DNA of 64,000 bases from Lachnospiraceae bacterium (GTDB lineage: Bacteria; Bacillota; Clostridia; Lachnospirales; Lachnospiraceae), in contig CAJTCV010000007.1 of assembly GCA_910574805.1 (NCBI GenBank), forward strand, positions 124,001-188,000, given 5' to 3'. How positions within the stretch are numbered: position 1 is the stretch's first letter; each line of letters opens with the position of its first letter. Both the position numbers and the translations under genes were made by a program. The notes beneath the pieces were generated by a model. It did no database searches. It was not told the DNA's origin and worked only from the letters and a program-made list of their open reading frames with translations. Positions 7,127-16,329 of this stretch are shown in pieces.

Positions 7127-8083
7127 GTGAAATGGAATAAATATACGCTGCTGACCACGACAGAGGCAGAGGATCTGATCAGCAGCATGATGATGGATGC
7201 AGGAATCGAAGGAATCGAGATTGAGGACAAGGTTCCGTTGTCGGAGAAGGACCGATCTCAGATGTTTGTGGACATCCTTCCGGAAGGACCTGCGGACGAC
7301 GGGATCGCCCGGATCAGCTTCTATCTGGAGCCGGAACAGGATAACGGAGCGATCCTGGCGGCGGTGCAGGAAGGGCTGGACGAGATCCGGGGCTGGGGCG
7401 TGGACGTGGGCGCCGGGACCATCGAAGCTTCTCAGACCGAGGATAAAGACTGGATCAATAACTGGAAAGAGTATTTTCATCAGTTCTATGTGGACGATAT
7501 CCTCATCACTCCTTCCTGGGAACCGGTGAAGTCGAAGGACCAGGGGAAGCTTCTGATCCAGATCGATCCGGGGACTGCTTTTGGTACGGGAATGCATGAG
7601 ACGACCCAGCTCTGTATCCGGCAGATCAAAAAATATGTGACGGAAGAGACGGTCCTTCTGGATGTGGGAACCGGAAGCGGGATCCTTTCGATTGCGGCGC
7701 TGAAACTTGGGGCAAAGCGTGCGCTGGGTACGGATCTGGATCCCTGCGCAATCAGCGCGTCGAAGGAAAACATGGAAGTAAACGGCATCCCTGCGGAGAA
7801 ATTTCGCGTACTGGAAGGTAATCTGATAGATGACTGCAGGATACAGGAGCAGGTGGGATGTGAGCAGTACGATATGGTCACTGCAAACATTCTGGCGGAA
7901 GTGCTGGTGCCGCTCACGCCGGTGGTCGTGCAGCACCTGAAAAAGGGCGGCATTTATATCACTTCCGGCATTATTGAAGAGAAAGAAACGGTGGTTGCAG
8001 ATGCGGTCCGGGAGGCGGGGCTGGAGATTCTCGAAGTGACGCATCAGGGTGAATGGGTGTCTGTGACGGCACGAAAGAACTGA
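7127..8083 (+). CDS. prmA: Ribosomal protein L11 methyltransferase
   Basis: PrmA adds methyl groups from SAM to lysines and the N-terminus of ribosomal protein L11. The 318-residue product has the PrmA N-terminal substrate-recognition domain (KWNKYTLLTTTEAEDL) and a class I methyltransferase fold with DVGTGSGILSIAALKLGA and NILAEVL. I place the start at the GTG at 7127, six bases after AAGGAG, because the family begins at the (M)KWNK sequence; an ATG at 7100 would add nine non-conserved residues. It is followed after 10 bases by rsmE, the usual Firmicute partner, so the two ribosome-modifying enzymes share a transcript. Confidence 0.93.
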   Translation: MKWNKYTLLTTTEAEDLISSMMMDAGIEGIEIEDKVPLSEKDRSQMFVDILPEGPADDGIARISFYLEPEQDNGAILAAVQEGLDEIRGWGVDVGAGTIEASQTEDKDWINNWKEYFHQFYVDDILITPSWEPVKSKDQGKLLIQIDPGTAFGTGMHETTQLCIRQIKKYVTEETVLLDVGTGSGILSIAALKLGAKRALGTDLDPCAISASKENMEVNGIPAEKFRVLEGNLIDDCRIQEQVGCEQYDMVTANILAEVLVPLTPVVVQHLKKGGIYITSGIIEEKETVVADAVREAGLEILEVTHQGEWVSVTARKN

Positions 8084-8093
8084 CGGAGAGAGC

Positions 8094-8858
8094 ATGCATC
8101 ATTTTTTTGTTGAGCCTTCCCAGGTACATGAGGATGAGATCGAGATTCTGGGCGGGGATGTGAATCATATCAGAAATGTCCTGCGCATGAAGGCAGGAGA
8201 GGAGCTCGTCATAAATGACGGATACGGCAATGAATATGGATGCCGGCTTCATCGATTTACGGATGCGGCAGTTTGTGCGAAGATCCTGGAAAAGAGGCGG
8301 GTGGCTTCTGAACTGCCGTCCCGGATCACGCTGTACCAGTGTCTTCCCAAGGGGGACAAGATGGAGCTGATCATTCAGAAAGCCGTGGAGCTGGGGGTGT
8401 CTGCCGTGGTCCCGGTGGCGTCCAGAAGATGTGTGGTGAAGCTGGATGCAAAAAGAGAGGGCAATAAGAGAAAACGCTGGCAGGCGGTGGCAGAGAGCGC
8501 GGCAAAGCAGTCCGGACGGGCGCTGATCCCTCAGGTGGGGCCGGTCACCGGCTTTGCAGATGCGCTTACACAGACGCAGGAGCTGGATCTGTGCCTGATT
8601 CCCTACGAATGTGCCGGGGAACTTCTGGGAGATGCCCGCAGGAGCGCCATGGAATGTACAAGGGAGCTTCTTGGGAGTGTACAAAAAGGGCAGTCCATCG
8701 GTATCTTTATCGGACCGGAGGGCGGTTTTGAGAAGGAAGAGGTGGAAGCTGCCATGGGAATGGGGGCGCAGCCTGTTTCGCTGGGAAAACGGATTCTGAG
8801 AACGGAGACGGCAGGATTGTGCATTCTGTCGGTTCTGATGTTCTGGCTGGAGGAATAA
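8094..8858 (+). CDS. rsmE: 16S rRNA (uracil1498-N3)-methyltransferase
   Basis: RsmE methylates U1498 of 16S rRNA in the 30S subunit. The 254-residue protein has the N-terminal PUA-like region (HHFFVEPSQV, GGDVNHIRNVLRMK) and the C-terminal SPOUT knot with IGPEGGFEKEEVE and LGKRILRTETA, which form the SAM site. Length and motif order are normal. It starts with ATG after GGAGAG, 10 bases after prmA, and ends 4 bases before the cysteine desulfurase gene. Confidence 0.95.
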   Translation: MHHFFVEPSQVHEDEIEILGGDVNHIRNVLRMKAGEELVINDGYGNEYGCRLHRFTDAAVCAKILEKRRVASELPSRITLYQCLPKGDKMELIIQKAVELGVSAVVPVASRRCVVKLDAKREGNKRKRWQAVAESAAKQSGRALIPQVGPVTGFADALTQTQELDLCLIPYECAGELLGDARRSAMECTRELLGSVQKGQSIGIFIGPEGGFEKEEVEAAMGMGAQPVSLGKRILRTETAGLCILSVLMFWLEE

Positions 8859-8862
8859 GAGT

Positions 8863-10017
8863 ATGGAAGCATATCTGGATAATTCGGCTACGACCCGCTG
8901 CATGGAGTGTGTGACGGACAAAATGGTCCGCGTCATGCGGGAGGACTACGGAAATCCGTCTTCACTCCATGCCAGGGGAGTGGAGGCGGAGCATTATATT
9001 AAGGAAGCAAAAGCGTTTTTTGCAGAAAATCTGAAGGTCAGCGAAAAAGAAATTTATTTTACGTCCGGGGGTACGGAGTCCAATAATCTGGCAGTGATCG
9101 GCACGGCGCTGGCCAATCAGAGGGCGGGAAAGCATCTGATCACCACGGATTTTGAACATCCCTCCGTGCTGAATGCCATGAAGTATCTGGAAGGACAGGG
9201 CTTCCGGGTGACGTACCTTCCGGTGGACCGGGATGGCATCGTGTCGCTTCAGGCGCTTCAGGAAGCCCTCTGCCCGGAGACGATTCTGGTCTCCGTCATG
9301 TATGTGAACAATGAGGTCGGAGCAGTACAGCCGATCCGTGAGATCGCCCGGATTCTGAAAGCGCAGGAAAAGAAGATCCTCTTTCATGTGGATGCAATCC
9401 AGGCATATGGAAAATACCGGATTCATCCGGGAAGAGAAGGGATCGATCTTCTGTCCGTCAGCGGACACAAGATCCACGGTCCCAAGGGAATCGGCCTTCT
9501 CTACGTTCAGGAGAAGGTGAAGATCCGCCCGATCCTTTTCGGCGGAGAGCAGCAGAAGGGGCTTCGCTCCGGCACGGAAAATGTTCCGGGGATTGCGGGA
9601 ATCGCAGAAGCCGCCAGAGCGTGCTACGTGGAGCTGGATGAAAAAGTGGACCGGCTGTACCGCCTGAAGGACCGTTTTACGGAAGGGATACGGAAACAGG
9701 ATCAGACCGTCATCAACGGCAGGACGGGCAGAGACAGTGCAGCGCATATTGTGAGCGTCAGCTTTGCCGGTGTGCGCAGCGAGGTGCTGCTTCATGCACT
9801 GGAAGAGAAGGAAATCTATGTATCGGCCGGCTCCGCCTGCTCGTCCAACAAGCCGGCGGTCAGCCGGACGCTGAAGGCCATGGGAGTGGAAAAAGAGCTG
9901 CTGGGCAGCACGCTGCGCTTCAGCTTCAGCTTCGAGACCACGGAGGAAGAGATCGATCACTGTCTCGGCGCACTGAACGATCTTCTGCCCATGCTGCGCA
10001 GATACGTGCGGCGGTAG
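8863..10017 (+). CDS. Cysteine desulfurase (NifS/IscS type)
   Basis: This PLP enzyme takes sulfur from cysteine and holds it as a persulfide for tRNA thiolation, thiamine or Fe-S assembly. The 384-residue protein has the PLP lysine in SGHKIHG (Lys203), the histidine-bearing TSGGTESNN region near the N-terminus, and the mobile-loop cysteine in GSACSS (Cys326). It lies directly upstream of thiI. In Firmicutes this pairing marks a dedicated desulfurase for ThiI-dependent 4-thiouridine synthesis, like B. subtilis NifZ. The ATG at 8863 follows rsmE after 4 bases. Confidence 0.93.
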   Translation: MEAYLDNSATTRCMECVTDKMVRVMREDYGNPSSLHARGVEAEHYIKEAKAFFAENLKVSEKEIYFTSGGTESNNLAVIGTALANQRAGKHLITTDFEHPSVLNAMKYLEGQGFRVTYLPVDRDGIVSLQALQEALCPETILVSVMYVNNEVGAVQPIREIARILKAQEKKILFHVDAIQAYGKYRIHPGREGIDLLSVSGHKIHGPKGIGLLYVQEKVKIRPILFGGEQQKGLRSGTENVPGIAGIAEAARACYVELDEKVDRLYRLKDRFTEGIRKQDQTVINGRTGRDSAAHIVSVSFAGVRSEVLLHALEEKEIYVSAGSACSSNKPAVSRTLKAMGVEKELLGSTLRFSFSFETTEEEIDHCLGALNDLLPMLRRYVRR

Positions 10018-10080
10018 AAGGAGACCGGGCGGCCGGGCATCTGCTGCACCTGTGCAGAACTATAATAGGAGAATGAGACA

Positions 10081-11259
10081 ATGTTTCAGGCATTTTTGAT
10101 TAAATATGGAGAGATCGGCGTAAAGGGAAAGAACCGGTATGTGTTCGAGGATGCGCTGGTCGCCCGGATGAAGCAGGTGCTGTATCATGTGGACGGTACC
10201 TTTCAGATTACAAAGGAACAGGGACGCATCTATGTGGAGGCGGAAGGTGCGTTTGACTACGAAGAGACGGTGGCATCCCTCCAGCGGGTATTTGGCATCG
10301 TGGGGATCTGCCCGGTAGTCCTTGTGGAGGACCGGGGATTTGAAGAGCTCTCCCGGGATGTCATGGAGTACATGCACCGGATGTACGAAGGCGTCACAAA
10401 GACCTTCAAAGTCCATACCCGCCGTGCCAACAAGCATTATCCCATGGATTCCATGGAGGTAAACGCAGAGCTGGGCGGCAGGATCCTGGAACAGTTTCCG
10501 GGACTTAAGGTGGATGTACATGCGCCGGACATTCTGCTGCAGATTGAACTGCGCAGCCATATCTGCATCTATTCGGAGGTGATCCCGGGGCCGGGCGGCA
10601 TGCCTCTTGGGACCAACGGACGCTCCATGCTGCTGCTGTCCGGCGGGATCGACAGTCCGGTGGCCGGATATATGGTGGCAAAGCGCGGAGTATATATTGA
10701 TGCAACATATTTTCACGCACCGCCCTATACCAGCGAGCGGGCGAAGGAAAAAGTGGTGGATCTGGCGAAGAAGGTGGCGCGGTATACCGGTCCCATCCGC
10801 CTGCACGTGGTCAACTTTACAGATATTCAGATGTACATCTATGACCGGTGTCCCCACGATGAGCTGACGATCATCATGCGCCGCTATATGATGCGGATTG
10901 CCCAGCAGATCGCTGAAGATACCGGGTGCCTGGCCCTGATCACCGGGGAGAGCATCGGGCAGGTGGCGAGCCAGACCGTTCCAAGCCTTGTGGCCACCAA
11001 TGATGTGTGCACGCTTCCGGTTTTTCGCCCGCTCATTGCATTTGACAAGGAAGACATTGTGTCCGTTGCGAAGAAGATTGACACCTATGAGATCTCGATT
11101 CTGCCCTTTGAAGACTGCTGCACCACTTTTGTGGCGAAGCATCCGGTAACGAAGCCCCAGGTGGAGCGGATCCGCCGGTCGGAACAGGCGCTCTCGGAGA
11201 AGATCGAAGATATGGTGAAAGAGGCGCTGGATACAAGAGAAGTGATCCAGGTCCGGTGA
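10081..11259 (+). CDS. thiI: tRNA 4-thiouridine synthetase ThiI
   Basis: ThiI adenylates U8 of tRNA and replaces its oxygen with sulfur, giving 4-thiouridine. The 392-residue protein has an N-terminal ferredoxin-like/THUMP region (about 1-165) and an ATP pyrophosphatase domain with the PP-loop SGGIDSPVAGY starting at Ser187. It ends soon after the core and lacks the rhodanese domain of the E. coli enzyme, as is usual in Gram-positives, so persulfide transfer must come directly from the upstream cysteine desulfurase. AGGAGAA at 10069-10075 supports the start. A hairpin terminator follows at 11286. Confidence 0.95.
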   Translation: MFQAFLIKYGEIGVKGKNRYVFEDALVARMKQVLYHVDGTFQITKEQGRIYVEAEGAFDYEETVASLQRVFGIVGICPVVLVEDRGFEELSRDVMEYMHRMYEGVTKTFKVHTRRANKHYPMDSMEVNAELGGRILEQFPGLKVDVHAPDILLQIELRSHICIYSEVIPGPGGMPLGTNGRSMLLLSGGIDSPVAGYMVAKRGVYIDATYFHAPPYTSERAKEKVVDLAKKVARYTGPIRLHVVNFTDIQMYIYDRCPHDELTIIMRRYMMRIAQQIAEDTGCLALITGESIGQVASQTVPSLVATNDVCTLPVFRPLIAFDKEDIVSVAKKIDTYEISILPFEDCCTTFVAKHPVTKPQVERIRRSEQALSEKIEDMVKEALDTREVIQVR

Positions 11260-11285
11260 GCATAAAAAGTCCGGACATGAAAAAA

Positions 11286-11313
11286 GCTGCCGTCCCATGC
11301 GGCAGCCGGTTTT
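11286..11313. terminator. Bidirectional terminator between thiI and the HPr-like gene
   Basis: GCTGCCG (11286-11292) and CGGCAGC (11300-11306) form a 7-bp stem with a 7-base loop. A TTTT run follows on the plus strand and TTTTTT on the minus strand. It can end both thiI and the convergent HPr-like gene. Confidence 0.75.
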
Positions 11314-11361
11314 GACACCGTGGTACAGCCCTGTGTCCACAGTGTGCTGTGCCATGCTGTA

Positions 11362-11595
11362 CTAATCAACGATATAAGGGGCAAGGACCTCCAGAATCTC
11401 ATCTGCATTCTGCTCGGAATGAATATTCAGCTCGATGGGCTTGGAGAGATCCAGGCTGAAAATCCCCATGATGGATTTGGCGTCGATGACATAACGGCCG
11501 GATACCAGATCGAAATCATTGTCGAACTTGGTGATCTCATTTACGAAGGCTTTCACTTTATCGATGGAATTTAAAGAAATATGCACCGTTTTCAT
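11362..11595 (-). CDS. HPr-like protein lacking the phosphocarrier histidine
   Basis: The 77-residue protein has the size and fold pattern of HPr, the PTS phosphocarrier. The regulatory-serine region is recognisable (DAKSIMGIFSLDL), but the active-site GxHARPA motif is absent: the first 20 residues read KTVHISLNSIDKVKAFVNE. It therefore cannot carry phosphate the way HPr does and may be a Crh-like or structural relative; divergent HPr paralogs of this kind are common in Clostridia. The start at 11595 is chosen because AGGAGG lies 8 bases upstream; an upstream in-frame ATG at 11616 overlaps that site. It is the only minus-strand gene in the first 36 kb. Confidence 0.8.
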   Translation of the reverse strand: MKTVHISLNSIDKVKAFVNEITKFDNDFDLVSGRYVIDAKSIMGIFSLDLSKPIELNIHSEQNADEILEVLAPYIVD

Positions 11596-11700
11596 TATCT
11601 GTTCCTCCTGATTCATGTTCGTAGTATGGTTACAACTACCATATTAATGACTTGCGGGAAGAAAGTCAATGAAAAAATTAGAAAAAACAAGGAGAAAAGT

Positions 11701-13020
11701 ATGAAGAGAGCAGCGTTGCACAGTCTGGGCTGTAAAGTGAATTCCTATGAGACGGAGGCCATGCAGGAGATGCTTTCCGAACAGGGCTACGAGATCGTGG
11801 CTTTTGAAGAGCCGGCGGATGTCTATGTGATCAACACATGCAGCGTCACCAGCATGGCGGACCGGAAATCCCGTCAGATGCTGCATCGGGCCAGGAAGCA
11901 GAATCCGGAAGCTCTGGTGATTGCTGCCGGCTGCTATGTTCAGTCCGCCGAAGAAGCGCTGCTTCAGGATCCGGCAGTGGATATACTGATCGGAAATAAT
12001 GAAAAGGCAAAGCTTCCCGGGATACTGAAAGCATGGGAAGAGACGGGGAAAGCATCCCATGTCCACGATATGAGCCATGAAAAGCAGTATGAGGAAATGA
12101 GCCGCAGGCAGACCGCCGGTCATACCAGAGCATATGTGAAGATTCAGGACGGGTGCGATCAGTTCTGTACGTACTGTATCATTCCCTATACAAGAGGAAG
12201 GGTTCGGAGCCGGAGCCTTCCGGACATTCTCTCAGAGGTGGAGACGCTTGCAGGGAACGGCTATCAGGAAGTGGTGCTCACGGGGATTCATCTGGATTCC
12301 TACGGAGCGGATCTTCCGGATAAAGATCTGCTGGATGTGATCCGGGCCGCGGCCGGGGTCGAAGGGATCCGGAGGATCCGGCTGGGTTCTCTGGAACCAA
12401 GAATCATGACAGAGCCATTTGTCAGGGGCCTGGCTTCTGTGGAAAAGCTGTGTCCGCATTTTCACCTGTCTCTTCAGAGCGGCTGTGATGAGACACTGAA
12501 ACGGATGAACCGCCGGTATGACACGCAGGAATTTCGGGCATGCTGTGAGCGTCTCAGAGCCGCCTTTGACCAGCCGGCGCTGACCACCGATGTGATGGTG
12601 GGATTTCCAGGAGAGACGGAGGAGGAATTTGCCCGGACCGTGGCATTTCTGGAGGAAATCCGGTTCTATGAGATGCATGTCTTTAAATATTCCAGGAGAA
12701 AAGGCACCAGGGCGGACCGGATGGAGGGGCAGATTCCGGAGCCTGTGAAAACACAGAGGAGCGAGGCGCTTCTGAAACTCACAAAAGAACAGAGCCGGGC
12801 TTACAGGCAGCGCCTGCTGGGTGCGACGGCGGAGGTGCTTATGGAAGAGCCGTATGTGTGCCGGGGAGAGGTGTGGCAGACCGGGCATACAGAAACATAT
12901 GTGAAAGTAGCGGTGCCAGGAGAGATGCCTCTTATGAACCGTCTTTTGCAGGTGAAGGTGGACGGATTTCTGGAAAATGACATTCTGCGCGGGATTTTGA
13001 CAGAAGCTGACAGAAAATAA
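11701..13020 (+). CDS. mtaB: tRNA N6-threonylcarbamoyladenosine(37) C2 methylthiotransferase
   Basis: MtaB (B. subtilis YqeV) is a radical SAM methylthiotransferase that turns t6A37 of tRNA into ms2t6A. The 439-residue protein has the UPF0004 N-terminal domain with cluster cysteines starting at LGCKVNS (Cys11), the radical SAM motif CDQFCTYC (Cys152, Cys156, Cys159), and a C-terminal TRAM-like region ending near LQVKVDGFLENDILRG. The start at 11701 follows AAGGAG; longer in-frame starts back to 11581 would run over the divergent HPr-like gene's start region. Confidence 0.93.
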   Translation: MKRAALHSLGCKVNSYETEAMQEMLSEQGYEIVAFEEPADVYVINTCSVTSMADRKSRQMLHRARKQNPEALVIAAGCYVQSAEEALLQDPAVDILIGNNEKAKLPGILKAWEETGKASHVHDMSHEKQYEEMSRRQTAGHTRAYVKIQDGCDQFCTYCIIPYTRGRVRSRSLPDILSEVETLAGNGYQEVVLTGIHLDSYGADLPDKDLLDVIRAAAGVEGIRRIRLGSLEPRIMTEPFVRGLASVEKLCPHFHLSLQSGCDETLKRMNRRYDTQEFRACCERLRAAFDQPALTTDVMVGFPGETEEEFARTVAFLEEIRFYEMHVFKYSRRKGTRADRMEGQIPEPVKTQRSEALLKLTKEQSRAYRQRLLGATAEVLMEEPYVCRGEVWQTGHTETYVKVAVPGEMPLMNRLLQVKVDGFLENDILRGILTEADRK

Positions 13021-13023
13021 ACA

Positions 13024-13052
13024 TTGAATTTACCGCCGGATTATAGTACACT
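13024..13052 (+). promoter_or_regulatory. Promoter upstream of ireB
   Basis: TTGAAT (13024-13029), a 17-base spacer and TACACT (13047-13052) form a plausible vegetative promoter for the ireB-ruvX operon, just after the mtaB stop. Confidence 0.55.
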
Positions 13053-13110
13053 GATGTATAACAGGTGAAGAGTATTTGTTTTAGTATACTTTCGTTGAGG
13101 ACGGAGCACT

Positions 13111-13374
13111 ATGAAAAAATTGGAAAACACACAATATTTTAAAATCCAGTCAGACCAGGAGCTGAAAGTGGGCGAGGTTCTGCGGAAGGTCTATCAGGCC
13201 ATGACGGAAAAGGGATATGATCCGGTGAATCAGATCGTCGGGTATATTATGTCCGGAGATCCCACATATATTACCAGTCATAAGGGAGCCAGGAGCCTGA
13301 TCATGAAAGTGGAGCGGGACGAGCTGGTGGAAGAGCTTCTGCGGGTGTATGTGGAGAAGACGGTAAAGGACTGA
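13111..13374 (+). CDS. IreB family regulatory phosphoprotein (DUF965)
   Basis: The 87-residue protein matches the IreB/DUF965 family, a small protein phosphorylated by the PASTA kinase IreK in Enterococcus, where it lowers cephalosporin resistance. The family pattern is clear: TQYFKI near the start, then [35 protein letters not shown] split by short variable residues, and a C-terminal [11 protein letters not shown] helix. It is immediately upstream of ruvX, as in B. subtilis (yrzL-yrrK). The ATG at 13111 follows GGAG. Confidence 0.93.
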   Translation: MKKLENTQYFKIQSDQELKVGEVLRKVYQAMTEKGYDPVNQIVGYIMSGDPTYITSHKGARSLIMKVERDELVEELLRVYVEKTVKD

Positions 13375-13381
13375 GCGGCTT

Positions 13382-13825
13382 ATGAGGATCATGGGGCTGG
13401 ATTACGGCTCGAAGACGGTGGGGGTCGCGATCAGCGACGGACTTCTTCTGACTGCCCAGGGGACGGAGACGATCACGAGGAATCAGGAGAACAAGCTCAG
13501 ACAGACCCTTGCCCGGATCAAGGCATTGTGTGAAGAGTACGATGTGGGGGAGATCGTGCTGGGTTTTCCAAAAAATATGAATAATACCGTGGGGGACAGG
13601 GCTGAGAAATCGCTGGAATTTGCAGAGATGCTTAGGAAGCGGACAGGCCTGCCTGTTGTCATGTGGGACGAGAGGCTGACGACGGTGGAAGCAGAACGGA
13701 CGCTGATGGAGAGCGGCGTCAGGAGAGAGCACAGGAAGGAATATGTGGATAAGATCGCAGCAGTCTTTATCCTGCAGGGATATCTGGATCGGAGGCATCA
13801 GGAAACGCAGGGCACCCTGGTGTAA
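13382..13825 (+). CDS. ruvX: Holliday junction resolvase-like RuvX/YqgF
   Basis: The 147-residue protein is a YqgF/RuvX RNase H-fold nuclease, involved in pre-16S rRNA 5' end processing and described as a putative Holliday junction resolvase. The motifs are present: [15 protein letters not shown] at the start (first catalytic Asp), [14 protein letters not shown] in the middle, and [13 protein letters not shown] with the last acidic residues. It begins 7 bases after ireB and is probably translationally coupled, since the upstream Shine-Dalgarno is weak. Confidence 0.94.
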   Translation: MRIMGLDYGSKTVGVAISDGLLLTAQGTETITRNQENKLRQTLARIKALCEEYDVGEIVLGFPKNMNNTVGDRAEKSLEFAEMLRKRTGLPVVMWDERLTTVEAERTLMESGVRREHRKEYVDKIAAVFILQGYLDRRHQETQGTLV

Positions 13826-13893
13826 GGAGGGTCTGCCGGACGGTTCGGCAGGGTAAAGACAGGTCAGGGACAGTAAGGAGTGAGAGCAGAGGA

Positions 13894-14151
13894 ATGGAGC
13901 GTCTGAAATTTCAGGGAGAGCATGGGGAAGCGCTGGATTTTTATGTGCTGGAGCAGACCAGGCTGGGCGGGGTAAATTACCTGCTGGCGGCGGATTCTGA
14001 AGAAGGTGACGGGGAATGTGTGATTTTTAAGGATCTGTCGGAGGACGGGGAGAAGGAAAGCCTCTATGAAATCGTGGAGGATGAACAGGAGCTTGCGGCA
14101 GTACTTGCAGTATTTGAAGAGCTTCTGGAGGACGTGGACATTACGAGGTAG
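13894..14151 (+). CDS. DUF1292 domain protein (YrzB-like)
   Basis: The 85-residue acidic protein belongs to the DUF1292 family of unknown function, whose genes sit next to ruvX in many Firmicutes (B. subtilis yrzB). Visible are FYVLEQTRLGGVNYLLAADS and the acidic C-terminal ELAAVLAVFEELLEDVD. No catalytic residues can be seen. The ruvX gap holds a small CTGCCG/CGGCAG hairpin (13833-13851) without a T-run, so read-through from ruvX is likely. Confidence 0.85.
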   Translation: MERLKFQGEHGEALDFYVLEQTRLGGVNYLLAADSEEGDGECVIFKDLSEDGEKESLYEIVEDEQELAAVLAVFEELLEDVDITR

Positions 14152-14172
14152 TATTTTTGGCAGGGGGATAAG

Positions 14173-14631
14173 ATGCAGCTGAACAGGGAAGGATTTGAGA
14201 ATCTGCTTCGGGAAAAGGGGCTGAAGGTGACGGCACAGCGGATTGCCGTGCTGTCGGCGCTCTCCGGCGAGGCGGACAGCCACCTGACTGCAGAAGAGAT
14301 CTACGGGCTGGTAAAGGTAAAGAACCCGGAGATCGGACTTGCTACGGTATACAGGACGATCCAGATCCTGCTGGAGCTTAAGATCATTGACCGGATCTAT
14401 CTGGATGACGGGTATGTACGGTATGAGCTGGGACACGTATATGAGGATGAGGACAGCCATCATCACCATCATCTGATCTGTGTGAAGTGCGGACGGGTCA
14501 TGTCCTTTCAGGGAGATCTTCTGGAAGGTTTTGAGAAGAAGATGGAGGAAAAGACCGGTTTCCGGATCCAGGATCATGATGTGAAGCTCTACGGATATTG
14601 TGCGGATTGTCTGAAAAAAGAAAATGAATGA
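14173..14631 (+). CDS. Fur family metal- or peroxide-responsive repressor
   Basis: The 152-residue protein has the Fur winged helix (GLKVTAQRIAVLSAL, LTAEEIYGLVKVKNPEIGLATVYRT) and the dimerisation/metal domain with HHHHHLICVKCG and a C-terminal CADCLKK, giving two CxxC pairs for structural zinc. Fur-type proteins repress iron uptake, zinc uptake or peroxide defence genes depending on the paralog. The features do not settle whether this is Fur, Zur or PerR. Its place between the DUF1292 gene and rnjA is not the B. subtilis arrangement but recurs in Lachnospiraceae from memory. Confidence 0.9.
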   Translation: MQLNREGFENLLREKGLKVTAQRIAVLSALSGEADSHLTAEEIYGLVKVKNPEIGLATVYRTIQILLELKIIDRIYLDDGYVRYELGHVYEDEDSHHHHHLICVKCGRVMSFQGDLLEGFEKKMEEKTGFRIQDHDVKLYGYCADCLKKENE

Positions 14632-14652
14632 TTATTTACAGGAGGTTATCTA

Positions 14653-16317
14653 TTGAAAAATGTGAACAATTCAAAACTGCGTGTCATTCCCCTGGGGGGA
14701 CTGGAGCAGATCGGTATGAACATAACTGCCTTCGAGTTCGAAGACAGTATTGTTGTTGTGGACTGCGGGCTTGCTTTCCCGGAGGACGATATGCTGGGGA
14801 TTGATCTGGTGATTCCGGATGTCACGTATCTGAAACAGAATCTGAACAAGGTAAAAGGCTTTGTGATCACTCACGGTCACGAGGATCATATCGGGGCGCT
14901 GCCCTATATACTGAAGGATATCAACGTGCCGGTCTATGCCACAAAGCTGACCATCGCACTGATCGAAGGAAAGCTCAAGGAGCACAATATGCTCAAGACG
15001 ACCAAGCGCAAAGTGGTGAAGCACGGTCAGTCTATTAATCTGGGGCAGTTCCGGATCGAATTTATCAAGACCAACCACAGCATTGCGGACGCTTCGGCTC
15101 TGGCGATCTACTCTCCGGCGGGCATCGTTGTTCATACGGGAGACTTTAAAGTGGATTATACGCCGGTTTTCGGTGACAGCATCGATCTGCAGCGCTTTGG
15201 CGAGATCGGGAAGAAGGGCGTGCTGGCGCTTATGTGCGACAGTACCAATGCGGAGCGCCCGGGAGTCACCATGTCGGAGAAGAGTGTGGGACGGACCATG
15301 GATGCGCTCTTTACCGAGCACTGCAATTCCAGGATCATCGTGGCGACCTTTGCCTCCAACGTGGACCGGGTGCAGCAGATCATCAATTCTGCCTACAAAA
15401 ATAATAAAAAAGTCGTGGTGGAAGGCCGGAGCATGGTCAATGTCATCACGACGGCAGTGGAACTTGGATATGTCCGGATTCCGGAGAATACGCTCATCGA
15501 TATTGAGCAGCTGCATAACTATCCGCCGGAGGCGACGGTCCTGATCACCACGGGAAGCCAGGGAGAGTCCATGGCTGCTCTGTCCCGGATGGCGCAGAAC
15601 CTGCACCGGAAGGTTCATATCATGCCGGGAGATACGGTTATCTTCAGTTCCAATCCGATTCCGGGCAATGAGAAAGCGGTGTCGAAGGTTATCAACGAGC
15701 TGTCCGCCAAGGGCGCCAATGTGATCTTCCAGGATGCTCATGTGTCGGGACATGCCTGCCAGGAGGAGATCAAGCTGATCTATTCTCTTGTGCATCCCAA
15801 ATATGCGATTCCGGTGCACGGAGAGTACCGCCATCTGAAAGCCCAGGCGTCCATCGCCCACCAGCTGGGGATCGAGAAGGACCATATTTTTGTCCTGCAG
15901 TCCGGAGATGTGATGGAGATGGATGAGAACAGTGCCGGAGTCGTGGACAAGGTCCATACAGGCGCCATCTTTGTGGATGGGCTGGGCGTGGGCGATGTGG
16001 GCAATATCGTCATGCGCGACCGCCAGCATCTGGCAGAGGACGGGATCATGATCATCGTCCTGACGCTGGAGAAGGGCAGCAATGTCCTGCTGTCGGGGCC
16101 GGATATTGTATCCCGCGGCTTTGTCTATGTGAGAGAGTCCGAGGACCTGATGGAACAGGCGCGGGCCGTTGTATATGACGCAGTGGAAAAATGTCTGGAC
16201 CGGAAGATCACGGACTGGGGCAAGATGAAGAACGTCATGAAGGACGCACTGGGAGATTATATTCGTAAAAAAACCAAGAGGAATCCCATGATTCTGCCGA
16301 TTATCATGGAAGTATAG
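14653..16317 (+). CDS. rnjA: Ribonuclease J
   Basis: RNase J is the 5'-to-3' exonuclease and endonuclease central to mRNA decay and rRNA maturation in Firmicutes. The 554-residue protein has the metallo-beta-lactamase/beta-CASP fold: THGHEDHIGALP at 73-84, HTGDFKVD further on, DSTNAERPG, a TTGSQGE strand, and HVSGHACQEE. The C-terminal domain ends in KRNPMILPIIMEV. Translation begins at TTG (14653), six bases after a perfect AGGAGGT, which is stronger evidence than any later ATG. The YlbF gene follows 12 bases later. Confidence 0.95.
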   Translation: MKNVNNSKLRVIPLGGLEQIGMNITAFEFEDSIVVVDCGLAFPEDDMLGIDLVIPDVTYLKQNLNKVKGFVITHGHEDHIGALPYILKDINVPVYATKLTIALIEGKLKEHNMLKTTKRKVVKHGQSINLGQFRIEFIKTNHSIADASALAIYSPAGIVVHTGDFKVDYTPVFGDSIDLQRFGEIGKKGVLALMCDSTNAERPGVTMSEKSVGRTMDALFTEHCNSRIIVATFASNVDRVQQIINSAYKNNKKVVVEGRSMVNVITTAVELGYVRIPENTLIDIEQLHNYPPEATVLITTGSQGESMAALSRMAQNLHRKVHIMPGDTVIFSSNPIPGNEKAVSKVINELSAKGANVIFQDAHVSGHACQEEIKLIYSLVHPKYAIPVHGEYRHLKAQASIAHQLGIEKDHIFVLQSGDVMEMDENSAGVVDKVHTGAIFVDGLGVGDVGNIVMRDRQHLAEDGIMIIVLTLEKGSNVLLSGPDIVSRGFVYVRESEDLMEQARAVVYDAVEKCLDRKITDWGKMKNVMKDALGDYIRKKTKRNPMILPIIMEV

Positions 16318-16329
16318 GACGCGAACAGA

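Noticed and set aside
13833-13851. Terminator between ruvX and the DUF1292 gene
   Set aside because: The CTGCCG/CGGCAG hairpin is followed by GGTAAAG, not a T-run.
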